Assembly: GCA_022605955.1 (NCBI GenBank) | Contig: JAKCOZ010000001.1 | Coordinates: forward strand, 15,182,146 to 15,246,145 | Direction of reading: 5' to 3' | Origin: Rallus limicola | Lineage: Eukaryota > Chordata > Aves > Gruiformes > Rallidae | Length of the DNA stretch: 64,000 nucleotides | Shown here: in pieces, positions 24,890-37,620 of the stretch | How the letters are laid out: each line of letters starts with the position of its first letter | How positions within the stretch are numbered: position 1 is the first letter of the stretch | Translations under genes and position numbers: made by a program | Notes under the pieces: generated by a model | What the model saw: only the letters and a program-made list of their open reading frames with translations | Databases searched by the model: none | What the model was told of the DNA's origin: nothing

Positions 24890-25108
24890 TCATAGAATGG
24901 TTAGGGTTTGAAGTTCCAACTCCCCTGCCATGGGCAGGGACACCTCTCACTAGACCAGGCTGCTCAAGGCACCATGCAACCTGGCCTGGAACACTTCCAG
25001 GGAGGGGGTATCTACGACTTCCCTGGGAAATCTGTTCCAGTGCCTCACCACCCTCATAATGAAGAATTTCTTCCTAATATCCAATCTAAATCTTCCCCTT
25101 CCAGTTTA
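24890..25108 (-). mobile_element. CR1 (outer, older copy), 3' part
   Basis: The + strand shows the antisense CR1 3' end: catagaatggttaggg, ctgccatgggcagggacacc, ggcctggaacacttccaggg, cagtgcctcaccaccctcat and aagaatttcttcctaatat. It stops at ccagttta, in the middle of the consensus block that continues TTTA-AGCC-ATTCCCC. The continuation is found at 25987, so this copy was split by a later insertion. Confidence 0.93.
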
Positions 25109-25839
25109 GAATCATAGAATTACTTAGATTGGAAAAGACCTTTAAGATCATCGAGTTCAACCACAGCCTGACCCTGCCTTGTCCACTTCTAGATCATGTC
25201 CTGAAGCACAATATCTACACACCTTTTAAATACCTCCAGGGGTGGTGACTCCACCATTTCTCCAGGTGGTATCTGTTCCAATACTTGACTACCCTTCCAA
25301 TAAAGAAATTCTTCCTGATATCTAAACTAAATCTCCCCTGGTGCAATTTGAAACCACTTCCTCTTGTCCTATCACTTGTTACCTGAGAGAAGAGACTGAT
25401 CCTCATGTCCCTACACCCTCCTTGCAGGTAGTTGTAGGGAGCAATAAGGTCTCCCCTCAGCCTCCTTTTCTTAAGACTAAAAAGCCCCAGTTCCCTCAGG
25501 TGCTGCTCACAGGACTTGTGCTCCAAACCCTTCACCAGCTTCATTGCCCTTCTCTGTTCACACTCCAGCATCTCAACATCCTTCTCGTAGCAAGGGGCCC
25601 AAAACTGGACACAGCACTCAAAGTGTGGCCTCGCCAGAGCTGAGTAAAATGGAACTGTCACTCCCCTGCTCCTGCTGGTCTCGCTGTTGCTGATACTGGC
25701 CAGGATGCTGTTGGCCTCCTTGGCCCCCTGGGCACACTGCTGGCTCATGTTCAGCCGGCTGTCCACTAACACCCCCAGGTCCTTTTCCTCCAGAGAGCTC
25801 TCCAGCCACTCTGCCCCAAGCCTAAGCGATGCCTGGAGC
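25109..25839 (-). mobile_element. CR1 (inner, younger copy) inserted into an older CR1
   Basis: It begins with a fresh tail, gaatcatagaat, then the antisense 3' UTR (ggaaaagacctttaagatca) and the C-terminal ORF2 region, truncated at its own 5' end near gcgatgcctgg. Its 3' UTR wording differs from that of the outer copy, suggesting another CR1 subfamily. The insertion sits exactly where the outer element is interrupted. It is antisense to MRTFA. Confidence 0.92.
25215..25829 (-). pseudogene. CR1 ORF2 C-terminal fragment, uninterrupted frame
   Basis: The minus strand reads open for about 200 codons: [20 protein letters not shown], then [66 protein letters not shown] and the terminal RIRKNFF-like [14 protein letters not shown]. 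These are landmarks of the region after the reverse transcriptase domain of CR1 ORF2. The endonuclease and the catalytic reverse transcriptase motifs are absent, so the fragment cannot act alone. The lack of stops or frameshifts over this length suggests a fairly recent insertion compared with the broken outer copy. Confidence 0.88.
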
Positions 25840-25986
25840 TATTTCTTATTTACATATCATTAAATATTGCACTAAACTAAAATTATTAAACAATGTAATA
25901 CTATAAAGATGTTAATTATTAATAAGGAAATATTTTGAGTATTGTTATGATACTTTAAAATATTATATTATTATTACTTAAAATAA
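25840..25986. other. A+T-rich block inside the CR1 nest, origin unknown
   Basis: Between the 5' end of the inner CR1 and the resumption of the outer CR1 lie about 147 bases that belong to neither. Over 25861-25980 I count 17 G or C in 120, about 86% A+T. There are many TATTA/TAATA-like words but no clean tandem unit. Confidence 0.8.
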
Positions 25987-26291
25987 TTTCCCCATGTCCT
26001 ATCACTACATGTCCTTCTAAAATGTCTGTCCCCAGCTTTCCTGAGGGCCCCTTCAGGAACTCGAAGGCCGGTATGAGATCTCCTTGGAACCTTCTCTTCT
26101 CCAGGCTGAACAAGCCCAACTCTTGCAGCCTGCCTTCAGAGGAGAGGTGCTCCAGCCCTCTAATCATCTTTGTGACCTCCTCTGGACCCATTCCAACAGT
26201 TCCATGTCCTTCTTACATTCGGGACTCCAGATCTGAACACAGTACTCCAGGAGGGTCTCACGAGAGTGGAGTAGAGGGGGAGAATCACTCA
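25987..26291 (-). mobile_element. CR1 (outer, older copy), 5' part
   Basis: It resumes at tttccccatgtcctatcact, directly following in consensus order the block where the 24890-25108 fragment stops. It continues through ttctcttctccaggctgaac, gaggtgctccagccctct and agtagagggggagaatcact before ending. On the minus strand the ORF2 landmarks [20 protein letters not shown] and [17 protein letters not shown] are in different frames, so this copy is frameshifted as well as interrupted. Confidence 0.92.
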
Positions 26292-29200
26292 TAAAGACTT
26301 CTGAACAGTCATTGAAGAAGTAGGAGAATCGTGGCCTAAGCTGAGTAAATAAAATATGCAGATAGACCTTACACAACTTGTGCTCCATGGACCAAATGTT
26401 CTTAAAGCATGCAGGTTGTAAAGACTGCTTCTTTAATACTTTGGTGCTAGCGAGGGCCTATTCGACAAGTAACAGTATCTGAAGCCATAGTTGGCATAAG
26501 AAATAATGTTTGTATTTGATGTCAGTGGGTGCAGAGAAAGAAACACCTTGGACTCTAAATACGAGAAAAGACTTAGTATTGTAGACAGAGAACTGAGGGG
26601 AAGATACAACTTTATGATTCTGAGAGCAGAATAGCTTAAGCAGGGACTATTTCTTCAGAACAAAACGTAAGTGAAGCAAGAACAGTCTGACTAGTGAGGT
26701 ACATGTTGTATTAAGCAGAAAATAATCAAACATACTGGTTGAGTTGTAAAAAGGAAGAGTAAAAGAAACAATGCAAGTGATGACAGCTGAAGAACAAAAG
26801 GTAAAAGTGAAAATCAAGCTGAAAACATGTTTCAAAAATGCAGTAGACCAAGAAAAAAAAAAGTGAAAATAAAAGCAGAAACTTAACTGCTGTATTTGAC
26901 ATCTCATTGGGCTACTGATGTATTTGAAGAACTATGGAATTACTGACCCAGTCACTGAAAAAGTGGTCATACACAGTGAGGTAAAATTCTACATTCATAT
27001 TCAAGAAAAGTTTTGGAACCCCCTCTATGCCAGCTTGTGCTGAAAATGAAACTCATGTGCAGGTTTGTGTATACCAGGCTCTTAGCAGTAGGAGCTCCCT
27101 CATTAGTGTTGTTCTCCAAGAATCACTTGGTCTTTTTTGCTGCCTTGACTCAGCATCTGACTGATTTGTTTTCTTGATATTTATTTGCTGATTCCCAGAG
27201 CTTGCTCTTTTCTTCCCATTATCTACTTCAACCTAATCTCCCTATGTAGACTCTTTCTGTGCTTCTTGAAGCCTTTGTTTTACTCATGTCTCTACCTTAT
27301 TATCTCGGATGGAGATCTTGCAAATTCTTTTGCTGTTGGTCACTGTTGGGACTGAATAGTTTTCTGACACAACCTGGCTTTGTTCTGTAACAGACTGTCC
27401 TCCTGAAAGGAAGAGTCATGAATATTTTTTTTTTCTTTCTGAAGAGAGAGGAGTGTTAGAAGAATATTTTTTTGACTCAATCTGCAAACCAGTAACAATT
27501 GAAACTGAACAGCCATACGTAGTCCCACAACATTCTGCAAGTTAGGAAAATGTCAGGAGGCTTGGGTATGCTGCTGGCCTCTATGCAAATTTTGTGCTTA
27601 AATGGCAAATACAGGCTTTCAAAGATAATTTCACTTTCTTCTTTGCTTTAGTTATTATTCTTCACAAGTTTATTTTTATGACTTCTGGCAGGTGGCTGGG
27701 CAGAAATATGTGTGCAGAAAGCAATCAGCTAGATAACTAAATCCTAAATTTTAGATCTTTTTTAGCAGATGTTTTGCATGGATGGATAAGAGTTATGGCC
27801 ACTTAGGGTCACTGAGCGTCCTAACAGTGCCTTGCCAGAATTAATGGCTGTTATCACATGGCTAAATGGCTATTTTTGTTAATATATTTTATTTCTCCTA
27901 AATTTTGCTCTACTTAAAACCTTCTTTGTTTACTGTTCTGGAGAGCATTGGTCATTGGTTTGTTTCTGTGCACCACACTGTGGTGTATGCTGTCTTTGTA
28001 TCTGTTGCAAATTATCTCTCTGGAACCTTGGAAGATCTCTTCAAGGTAGTGGTCTGCTGGATAGCCTATTTGGGTTTTGATACAGTATTCCATTGAATTG
28101 CTGAAAAAAAAATATCTCAGAATCTATTACAGGTCAAGCCAGGTATGCAAGGCTGTTCTGAGCTGTTTGGAGTGCAGTTTAGAAGAACAAGAGGGTTTTC
28201 CGTGTATATTTAGAGAATAAAAGAAGTGTTGTTTTGAAGTCAGCACTGTAAATGAGCATAGAAATAATTCAGTTCTATATAGTGGATAAAACTTAATTTG
28301 TCTGGTGCAATTTGCTTTGTATCCAGCTGGTTCTGAAAAAAGAACAATTGTTTCAGCTGAAAAAGACTGTAATTTTGAATCAAATGTAAAACTTCACTCA
28401 TTTTAATAGGAAAAGTTTCATTATCCAGCTACTTTAGCAGATTAGAGATATATTAAACCAAATTTAGGACAAATGTATGCTGATCCCATTCATTCTTTCA
28501 GAATACAGCTCGCACAGTCTTCCTCTTCCTTCTTTAAAGGATTTAAGTTGTAGAGTTTCAGGGATGTCAGCTGCAAAACTGCTTTTAGTGGGAGGAAGGG
28601 GGGACAGCATGTCTGTGTGTTCACAGAAAGTGTCTCCCTCTTCAGCTCTTTCAGGAGTGGCAGATGTTAGAGTTGCAAATTTTGTGGTTAGTTTTCTCTT
28701 TTCCTGTTTTAAATAAAATTTAAATTATTTTGTTACTGGTAAGAATAACATCTCATTCATGCACTAAAATACTTTCTAACTTAATCTTTTCCAAGCACCT
28801 GTCAGTATGATTTTTTCCTTACTTTTGTGTTCATTTCCTAGTAAGAAGTGTTTTTTCTAGTTGTGAGGGTTTTTTTTTTTTTCCTCTAGCTTTTGTAATT
28901 TCATTTTGTATGAATAGTAGAACTGAAAATACCAGTTGTAGTTGTTTTTTCTTCTTTTTTTTTTCTCTCCTCAATTTGGAATTTCAAGATTGCAGTGAAT
29001 TCTTGAATCAACACAATGAGGATTTTGGTTTTGGATAAGAGGGCGGAGGTGAGAGGGAAAACATTCCTCACTTTATAGTTTTCATCATCACCGCTTTAAA
29101 AATAGAGCTTTTGATTTCAGTTTGGAATCTATGGCATTTGGAAATGTAACCTTTTGTATCTAGGTAGCAAGTTCCTGGGGAGTGTAAAGAGTTCCCTGGT

Positions 29201-32200
29201 TGCTGGTACAATTCCCTGAGATGTGTATATTTGGAGTAGTGATAAAATGACTCTTCCCTGGCTTTTAACCAGAATCCTGCATGTGATCCAAAGACCGAAC
29301 AAAGTTATGTGAGCTTCATCGTCATCATGCAGTGGGAATTCTTTCCGAAGCAGCAAATGGGATGTTCCTGAAGTCAGCTTTAAATATGGAAATTTTTATG
29401 CCCGTGCTGCTAACTGCATGAAATTCTGAGTTGGCTGTTGTAAGACGTGGAGTGAGGAGTGCATGACTGTAAGCTGCACGTTACGGAGTTATTCCATTCA
29501 TGAAAGATTTGAACATAACTTTTTTGCTGCCTTTTATCCCTGTGATTAACTATTGAGTAATCAAATCACTGTGGTGGTGTGTTAGCCAAATTAAAGGATT
29601 GTACTGAAACTAAATATATAAAAGAGGCCGCTTTTTTTCTTTCTTTTTTGTCAAGAATGACTGGCTGCAATAAAGACTGCTCTTCAGAATCATGTAACTG
29701 AGCAGTACCTATTTCTACTGACAACTTTTAAATTTAAATGAGAAACTGACGGAAATCTATTAAAGCCCAGAGTCTGTATTTGTTGCAGTCTTAAATTACC
29801 TTTAAAAAACAATAATTTTTTCTCTACCTGCTTTGAAATTGCTCCATTCATTTTATGCAGCAAATATTACAGCACAGGTTGAGAAATGGGGAAAAAACAC
29901 TCAGCAGCTTTTTGTCTTTATCCATTCTCTGAACTAAGATGAACTTGCACACAGAGGCTCCGTTTGTTCTAAAACAGCAAAGATGTGGTAGACACAAAAC
30001 AATTACTCACCAACTGCTTTGTTTCCTATACTTTCTTGTGGTTCCACCTTACTTTAAAATGTAGTGATTGAGAAATAACTGTAAGGGACAGAGCTGTGTG
30101 TATGCATTTTAACCAGTTTCCAGCCTACATACTAAGATTGTCATCCTCATACTGCATTTTTGTATTGTTCACCAATTGCTATTAAGAACTAAATTAAAGT
30201 TTAAAATGCATGTAAACTCATGTCAGGTTTTATATGCTGTAACTTTAATGAAGGCAGAGTCTTCCTTACTGCAAATGTAATGCATTATGTGTAATGGACC
30301 CTATTTAATTGATGTATCATATTCGGGAAGTTACCTGCTCATTTGCGTGTGAATATGAATCAGCCTTTCTTTAGGAACATAGTTCAAGTGTGTGAGCAAA
30401 GTGAAGTAAAGAATTATTTCAGTCAGTCATATGTGGGGGCTTTCAATGTGATTGTATAGAAGTTACTTAATGATTATATAAACAGGCTCAGACTGGTCAC
30501 TGTTATCTCTGTGGCTCCAACTGATCATAGTCATCTTTGTGGCCTGACACTAACTTAGGTGCTGGATTAATATCTGACTGTGTGTTATACTCAGTCTCTC
30601 TAAACTTGTGTGATGATTACACCACATGGTTTGCCTGAAGGGATGCAGTGCAAACACACTCTGCTCTGTCTTCCAGTTACCTGGTTACTCCTTGCTGCTG
30701 CCCAGTGTTTGCAAGATTTAAGAGATGACTAATGTTTAACAAAGTGCTTGAGTTTCCATTTCTGTGTGATTACAGAAATTTACAATAAGTTTTAGATTCA
30801 GGATATTTTTTTTTAATAGACATCCATGTCCAGTCTGCAGTTTGATTTATAGGCATTAAAATATGTAGATCTTTTTATATGTAAGCTTAGATATGAATCA
30901 GTCTCTAATGTATGCCCAGAGCTGTATAGATCAGTGGTGATTATAGGGAACAGTTAAGGTTTTGGGAATGTTTCTGATGTTGTTTCATGTTGAAATAGAT
31001 AAATGTTACTATTTAACTGTTTGCCATCTGCTTTTACCAGTCTCAGATGACTCCTGCAGTACAACCCCCCTCCCCCCCTCTCCAAAACACCAAGAAATAA
31101 CCCCACAAAAACCAAACCCCAAAAGCTGAGGTAACCTGCAGCTTCCTGTCACATCTGGATCCGATGCACCTCAGTCCAGCCTTACAGCACCCTCTGCTGT
31201 TCTGACCTCAGGGCTCTTCCAAGAAAACACTGCCACTTGTGTCAGATTGTCTCTTCAGCTGGAGAAACTTCAGCTGGTTGTCTTGAGGCTGTCTGAACTT
31301 TTTTTCCCCCTCATTTGTGACTAAGGAAACGTGAGCCCTGCTCTGCAGAAGTGAAACTAGAATCTTAGTGGAAGAAATGTTGCCCCACTCTCCCCTCCAT
31401 TTCTTTGTCAAGACAATTTTACTAATTGAATCAATATAGGAAAGTAGTTTAATTACATTGGCATGGCTCCCTTTTGTGATTAACCTCAGTGTGGTTTAAG
31501 AATGTTGTATAACTTAGCAATAGTTTAAGTAGGGAAGGTGTCATAAAGAAACAGAATTGGAATTACCCTTCAGGGTCACAGACCCCACTCCCCTGCTGCT
31601 GCAAATAATCAGGTCACATACTGCCCTTCATAATTTTATCGAGCACCATTTTAACAAGTGTTAGATTTCTCACTTGCTAGCAACTCATCCTTGAAAGCTG
31701 TCCTAAAACTTACCTGTTTAGAAGTCTTATAGCTTTAAATATAAAAAAAAATTTGTGCCTTTTTGTCCAGGTAGCTTTTTGTGGCTTGACTGATGCAAAT
31801 CTGAATGTGGGTGAAATATTCCCACTGTTGGAAGCTCACCGTATCCGTAATGAGGCAGTGCTAAAGTAGTGTCTGCCAGTGTCACCTCCTGAATTTTGGA
31901 TCTTTCTATCATGATGCTTATGTTAAATCAGATCCTCTAAGTAATATTAATGCTACTTCCTTGGCATTGTGCACAGCACTGGAATCCCAACAGGTTGGGA
32001 ACCTATTTAATTATCCAATATGAGAAGTAGGTTGAGAAATATATTTATGGTTTTGTAATCTTTTCCATTTTCTTTGCCCTGATTGTTTCTTCTCAGAAAC
32101 GAGTGTATCCCAAATAAAGAAGTTGCAGCTTGCAGTGAAAGCACAAGCTGGCTTGATCAGCCTGTAATGCTCAGTGACCTTGATGAGATTTTTTATTTTT

Positions 32201-34808
32201 TGTAGATACTCTGATTGTAGCTGGTTTTCCTCATACGTGTATTTAAATATTTGAGATTTGGATTTTGCATTCACTGATGCAAACTCAAATAAAATATATG
32301 TCTTTTATAAATAAATTGAGTAGTTTTTATTTATTAAAGTTACTATCTGACAATGAGGTACCTCCAGTTAAAAATTATGACTCCAAAAACTTTTGGTTAA
32401 GCTCTTAAAGTGCCTTGAGCTTGATTTATTGTAAAACACTCCCAAGGCTTAGAGCCTTCAATGTTCTTTCACTAAAAGCTGAAATAAACAGTAAAACACT
32501 TCATGGTATGCCTTTGCTGACCCTGTGTTACTTCAAACTAAGCCAGAACGAGATCCAGATTAGTAGGGTCCTTATGGAGAAACCTCTATTGCTAATCTTA
32601 TCTTGAAAATCCAGACACTAGCATCTGAGTGTCTGGAACAGTGGCATGTGTGAAAAGTGTCTCTTGGGCAGAAAAAATTTAGCCCATTTAAAGGTCAAAG
32701 CGTTATTAAGTTTAGGCTAGAAAGTTACAACCTAAATGGACCAGAAAAGTGTAGCAATTTTAAACAGAAATGCAGTATTTTACAGAAATTTCACTTGTTT
32801 TACTTTTTTTTCCTTTTTTTTAGATTTCCAGTAATGTTAGAGGTCCTACACCCAATCTCATTTCTAGGTGGATTTTTTTCTTCTTTTGTTATGCTTTGCT
32901 CTCTTCCCCTCCTCATACTGGGCTTTTGCATTAAGGAGCAGATGAAGTGACTGCTTATAATAAGAGACTGCTCCGCTCCCAGTTTTCCTTGGAGAGAGGA
33001 ACTCACTGTTTGCTGTGGCTGTTGATTTAGTGTCTGGGAAGAATGAGGTTTTTTGGACCACTTCCTTGTCACTCTCCTGCTAAGGGAGTCTACGTCATTG
33101 AGAAATGTTTAACCTTCTGGCCCTGAAGCAGGGCTGGAAACTTTACTGCAAAATCTAGAATCTAAAACTAGATCTTGAAAATGTTATTTATGCAAACTAC
33201 TCTTTCCTTTGATTTAATTAGGACAGTATATTGCAGACCTTGATTTAGAGTTTTGAGTAGTTAATAATTTGGATAGTGGGCAGAAGGGAAAAATTAATTC
33301 TTTGGTGAAGAATGGTGAGTAACTGGTTTAGGGAAGGAGGAGAGAATAGTTGAGGGCAGAAGACCAAAAAATGTGGGAGGTCTGCATGGGGAAAGGCTGT
33401 CCTAAGATATGATTCTGTGAATGTCAGATGCTTAAGTAGTTCTCCCTAGTTTGTGTAAAGAGGCTGGTTGTGCATAACTTAATTCATGTAAGATGATGGT
33501 TTCAAGATAACAGAAGCACAGCCTGAAAAAGCACTTTAAAACATGAGTCTTCAGATGTAACCTTGAAGCGTGAGCCGGTTGTGGAGAGCTAGGGGCCTAA
33601 ACTGTGGTGGGAGCTCTTACTTCAAGAGGTTTAGCTGATAGTAGATGCTGTTCACTTTTTTCCCTCCTCTTCTCCCCCTCCCATCTGGACCATGGGGGTT
33701 CTTCCAAGACTTGTGCAGAATTTCCAGATGTCTGGCTGCCCTGCTGGAACTATATCCCAATAAACGAGAAGGCAGAAGACACTCAGAAATCCCAGGCACT
33801 TCTGCAGCATGATAATAATAAACCTTACATGTCTTGAAAGTGTCGTCCTTTTGCAAATTAAGTATATAGTGTGATTGTAGTGCAAAGAGTAATCCTGGTG
33901 TGGCTACAGGCTGTTGGATTTATTGTATGTGCTCTGGCATTCTACACACCATGCGCTTGTATGTTTATCTTCATGACAGGCCAAAACAGACTTGTGGCAG
34001 CTCTGTCTTGTGGGGTGCAGCCTCTTTATGGTAAGGAAATTGAAACTAAAATGAATAAGCTTGACTCAAGAGTGAAATGACAGGAAATGGTTTCAACTGA
34101 CCCAGTGAATTTTTATAACCAGTGGAAGGGTGGGGAAAAGGCTGTACTTTTCTTCTTTCTTCTGTTTTTCATTATTAGCAGCTCGGAGCATCTGTTGCTT
34201 AGCCCTAGCTAGCCTGGATGTAAATTGGATGATTGGACTCTTTTCTGAGCAGTCTTAATTCACTTTTGAAAACACAGTAGAAAACACTTTTTAATGGCTT
34301 TATCGGTGAGCTGAATGAACTCACTGAAACTTCTTAGGAAACCTAAAGCAATCAGTAAGAAGGAATGATGAGAAGTAGAGCAAGATGGTAGATCATTTCA
34401 TCTGGTTTGGTAACCACACAGACTCTCTGAACTGAATGGTGGAACTGAAGGTAGAAAAGGACCAATTTAAACTCTGAAGTCACCAGTAGGATGAGAAGAC
34501 TACTGAACACTAGGTCGTGGAACCAGTAAAGGATGGCAGTGGCTGAGCAGTAAGTCTACAAGAAAGAAAACAGGTGGTAAGAAAGAATATACAGTGTGTG
34601 ACAGACACAGATAATTAAGAAATGTATGAAATTAGAAGTGTGTAATTTGTTAGTGTCCAGAGTACATATCACTGGCGAATATTAAAAATATGTGCATTTC
34701 CCTAGTCTGAGGTTTGTCAGGTTAGATTTTTTTTGTTGTTGTTAGCCTGAGGTTTTTTATGTAATTATGAATGGGCAAGCAAGCCACTGAAAATAGTGGT
34801 CATGTTTC
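26292..34808 (+). other. MRTFA: MRTFA intron, middle stretch without recognisable genes
   Basis: No exon, RNA gene or named mobile element is seen. It contains a 13-T run at 28870-28882, an A/C-rich tract at 31060-31125 (the only prominent low-complexity tract in the opposite strand sense) and otherwise unremarkable A+T-rich sequence. Open frames are short on both strands. Confidence 0.6.
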
Positions 34809-35417
34809 TATCACAGAATGGTTGAGGTTGGAAGGGACCTCTGGGGGTAATTCTGTCCAACACCCCTGCTCAAGCAGGGTCACCTTGACCATGTCCACTT
34901 GGCTGTTGAGTATCTCCAAGGATGGAGACTCTCCAACCTCTCTCATACAATGCTCAGTCACCCTCACAGTAAAAAAGTGTTTCCTGATGTTCAGAGGGAA
35001 CCTCCTGTGTTTCAGTTTGTGCCCATTGCCTCTGGTCCTGTCCCTGGACATCTCTGAGAAGAGCCTGTCTGTGTCTTTTTTTGTACCCTCCCTTCGGGTA
35101 TTTATACACATTTGATGCCAAATGTGTAGCCCCACCAGTGCTGAGAAGAGAAGGATCAATCACCTCCTTAGTCTGTTGGAAACATTCCTCCTAATGGAGC
35201 TGGGGATACCATTAGCCACCATTGTCCCCAGGCATGTAACTGTCTCATGTTCAATTTGGTGTCCACCATGCTCTCCAGGCCCTTCTCTGCCAAGGTGCTT
35301 TCCGGCCACTCAGCCCCCAGCATATATATATATGCTGGTGCACCCTCAGCCGGTTTTCAGTCCTTGTCCAGTCCATACTTCAACCAGATTCTCTACTGAG
35401 GATCTTACAGGAGAGAG
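34809..35417 (-). mobile_element. CR1 retrotransposon with internal deletions
   Basis: The antisense 3' end is clear at tatcacagaatggttgaggt, then ggttggaagggacct and ccctgctcaagcagggtcac. On the minus strand the ORF2 words SRDRTRGNGHKLKHRRF and LNIRKHFFTVRVTEH are readable. After tatttatacacattt the sequence jumps to caccagtgctgagaaga, missing a block of consensus. A second jump occurs near 35345, after which cttcaaccagattctctact and gaggatcttacaggaga resemble a more 5' part of ORF2. Some 600 bp thus represents well over 1 kb of element. An (AT)6 patch lies inside at 35322-35333. Confidence 0.85.
35322..35333. repeat. (AT)6 microsatellite inside CR1
   Basis: catatatatatatg in the + strand, flanked by cag and ctg so that cagcatatatatatatgctg is a 20-base palindrome. 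Confidence 0.85.
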
Positions 35418-37577
35418 CTACACATTGTAGCTCAAATGTAAAGACAGTTTTGTCCAATAGCTGTCTTGCTCAGGCAAAAATGTTTACTGATAGGAGGGAA
35501 TTGTGACTTTATAGTAAATTCTGGACTTAACTGTTGCACAGTTGCCAAAGGTAAGTGTATGGCAATGTCTACACTGTTAAAACTATTTTTATTTAAAGAG
35601 TTTATAGGTGAATTCTGTTAAGCCAGCTGTTAGATGTGTTGGGATGGAGCAGCCAAGTCCTGTCAGATCATAAGAACTGCCAGGCATATAAATCCCATAA
35701 CTTTCTCAGTTGCATGTTTGTCTATTCAGTTAGATCATCAACCTGCTTGCTTTTATGCAGTCCCACTTTATTTGTCCTTCTCTTTTGTCTGGATTAATAA
35801 AATAGATTCAGTAACCAAGGAAAGATGCTGGAATGTCTAATTCCAGTTGTAACATGCAGACTCTGTGTCACATGTAAATGTCTGTATTTGTTTTAAGCCA
35901 GTTTATCAAGACGAAAGGATTTTAAATTGAGTTGTTTAGAATCCATAAATGTGAGGTTCTGACTGGTGAGTTTTGATAGTTCATACAAAAGTGCCAAAAG
36001 ATGATCTTAAAGGGGTGCCAGACAGCTGATGACAGAGAGTGACCAAAGAGGCTTCTCTGTGTATTGTTTCAGGTGGTTCACAGATTTAGGAGGAGGAAAG
36101 CAGAACAGAAAGCTGAAGCCCAAATCAGAACGTAATGTTCCGAGCACAGTTATCTTTATACTTAGGCTCTGTGCCCTTTCAAAGTTTTTAAGCCAGTTGG
36201 GGATTAAAAGTCCTAAAATTTGGCAGGTTTTGCTGGGGCAACAGAAGAGGAGACACCCTCCTTGTTGCTTGATTTTTCTCTTTGCTTTCATGGCTGGGAT
36301 TACCAGAACTCTTGCATGTGAGATAAAATTTATTTTAAAAGAAATCACGCACCTTGCAAAGGGGGGCCATGTATTCCTCCCTGCTGCCCCCCTTGGGTAA
36401 CCACATGGGTCAGACCAAACTGTGTGTAGCATTTTATTGTACTTTCCCTGTTCTCCACACTATTTTAGGCCTTAAACTTTTGCCAGTGATGGTAGTATCA
36501 TGGGTGGTTGAAAAGTTGCAGTCTCGTGTATGTGGAAAGGTCTTTGGGGCAGAAGTTTGGAATATGGATATCTGCAGGCTAAGTTTAGGATATAAAGCTA
36601 CAATGTTGGTTTTGTAGCTGTTCCCTGTGGGTTTGGATTTGTGCTGACGTACCATGTTGTAAAAGCAAGGTAGCCTGCCCTGATTTTCACTCAAAGGAGC
36701 TCTTGTCTTTCTGGCTCAGTGCAAAATGGCTGTTTCTTGTTTGAGCCTGGGTTTTGGTAAGCTTTTTTCCATCTATAAATGGTTCTTTTCAAATGCTTGG
36801 AAAATGGGATTTATCTTGAACTGCATTAATATTTTAGGTCAGTTCAGATTGTTTGGGGAAAATATTTGTTTTTTTCTTGGTCTGGTACCTGTGAGTATTG
36901 TGATCAAATCACTGGGGAGAGGTACAAACGATGTAGGAACTGGGAGAAATTGGACATTTCATACCAAGAGTCTCAGTTTCAAAGAAAATAAACCTTCTGC
37001 TTGGTTGATGCAGAATACAGTTTACTTAAAAATGTAGTCTATGGAGAAAGAAAAGTATTACATTGCATCTTCCTGAAGTGATAGACCAGTGAATGCCTTG
37101 AAGGCATTAAAGGACTCTTTCCACTGCAGCATAACCAGGATATATATCCTGCTAATCAAAAGCTCAGTAAGTTGGTGACAAGCAGGTAAAAACTATCCCA
37201 AATCCAGTCTCACACTGTCTCCCTCTTGACATGCGTGCTTTATGCTGTAGTCTGAAATTTCTACACATGTGGGGAGGGTATAAGTCCATACTAGATCCTA
37301 GAAAACTTCTCCTGTGGCATCACAGCAGTTCATTCAATGAAATTAAATGGTTGCACAACTTGACATTGTCTCAGGTTTATTTTATGTTGTAGCTGAAGAT
37401 TAAAACTCAAATGTTCTACACATTTTTATATTTGAAACATAAATTCAGTTGTTGAAGCAACCATGAAAGCTTGAGATTGGCAGGTATCCAGGGGATCGCT
37501 AAAGGAGGTGTTTGAGCATTTGACATTGGGGGTGATTTATAGATCCTTGGCAATGCCAGAAGTGAATTTTGCATTCT

Positions 37578-37620
37578 TAGGATAAAATCTATAAATTATT
37601 AGGATCTTCTATAAATTATT
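37578..37620. repeat. Tandem duplication, about 20-bp unit
   Basis: aggat-aaaat-ctataaattatt is followed directly by aggatcttctataaattatt. The second copy is a few bases shorter in its middle. Confidence 0.8.

Noticed and set aside
25341..25643. Plus-strand open frame of 100 codons
   Set aside because: It is the reverse side of the CR1 ORF2 fragment; the minus-strand product is the recognisable one.
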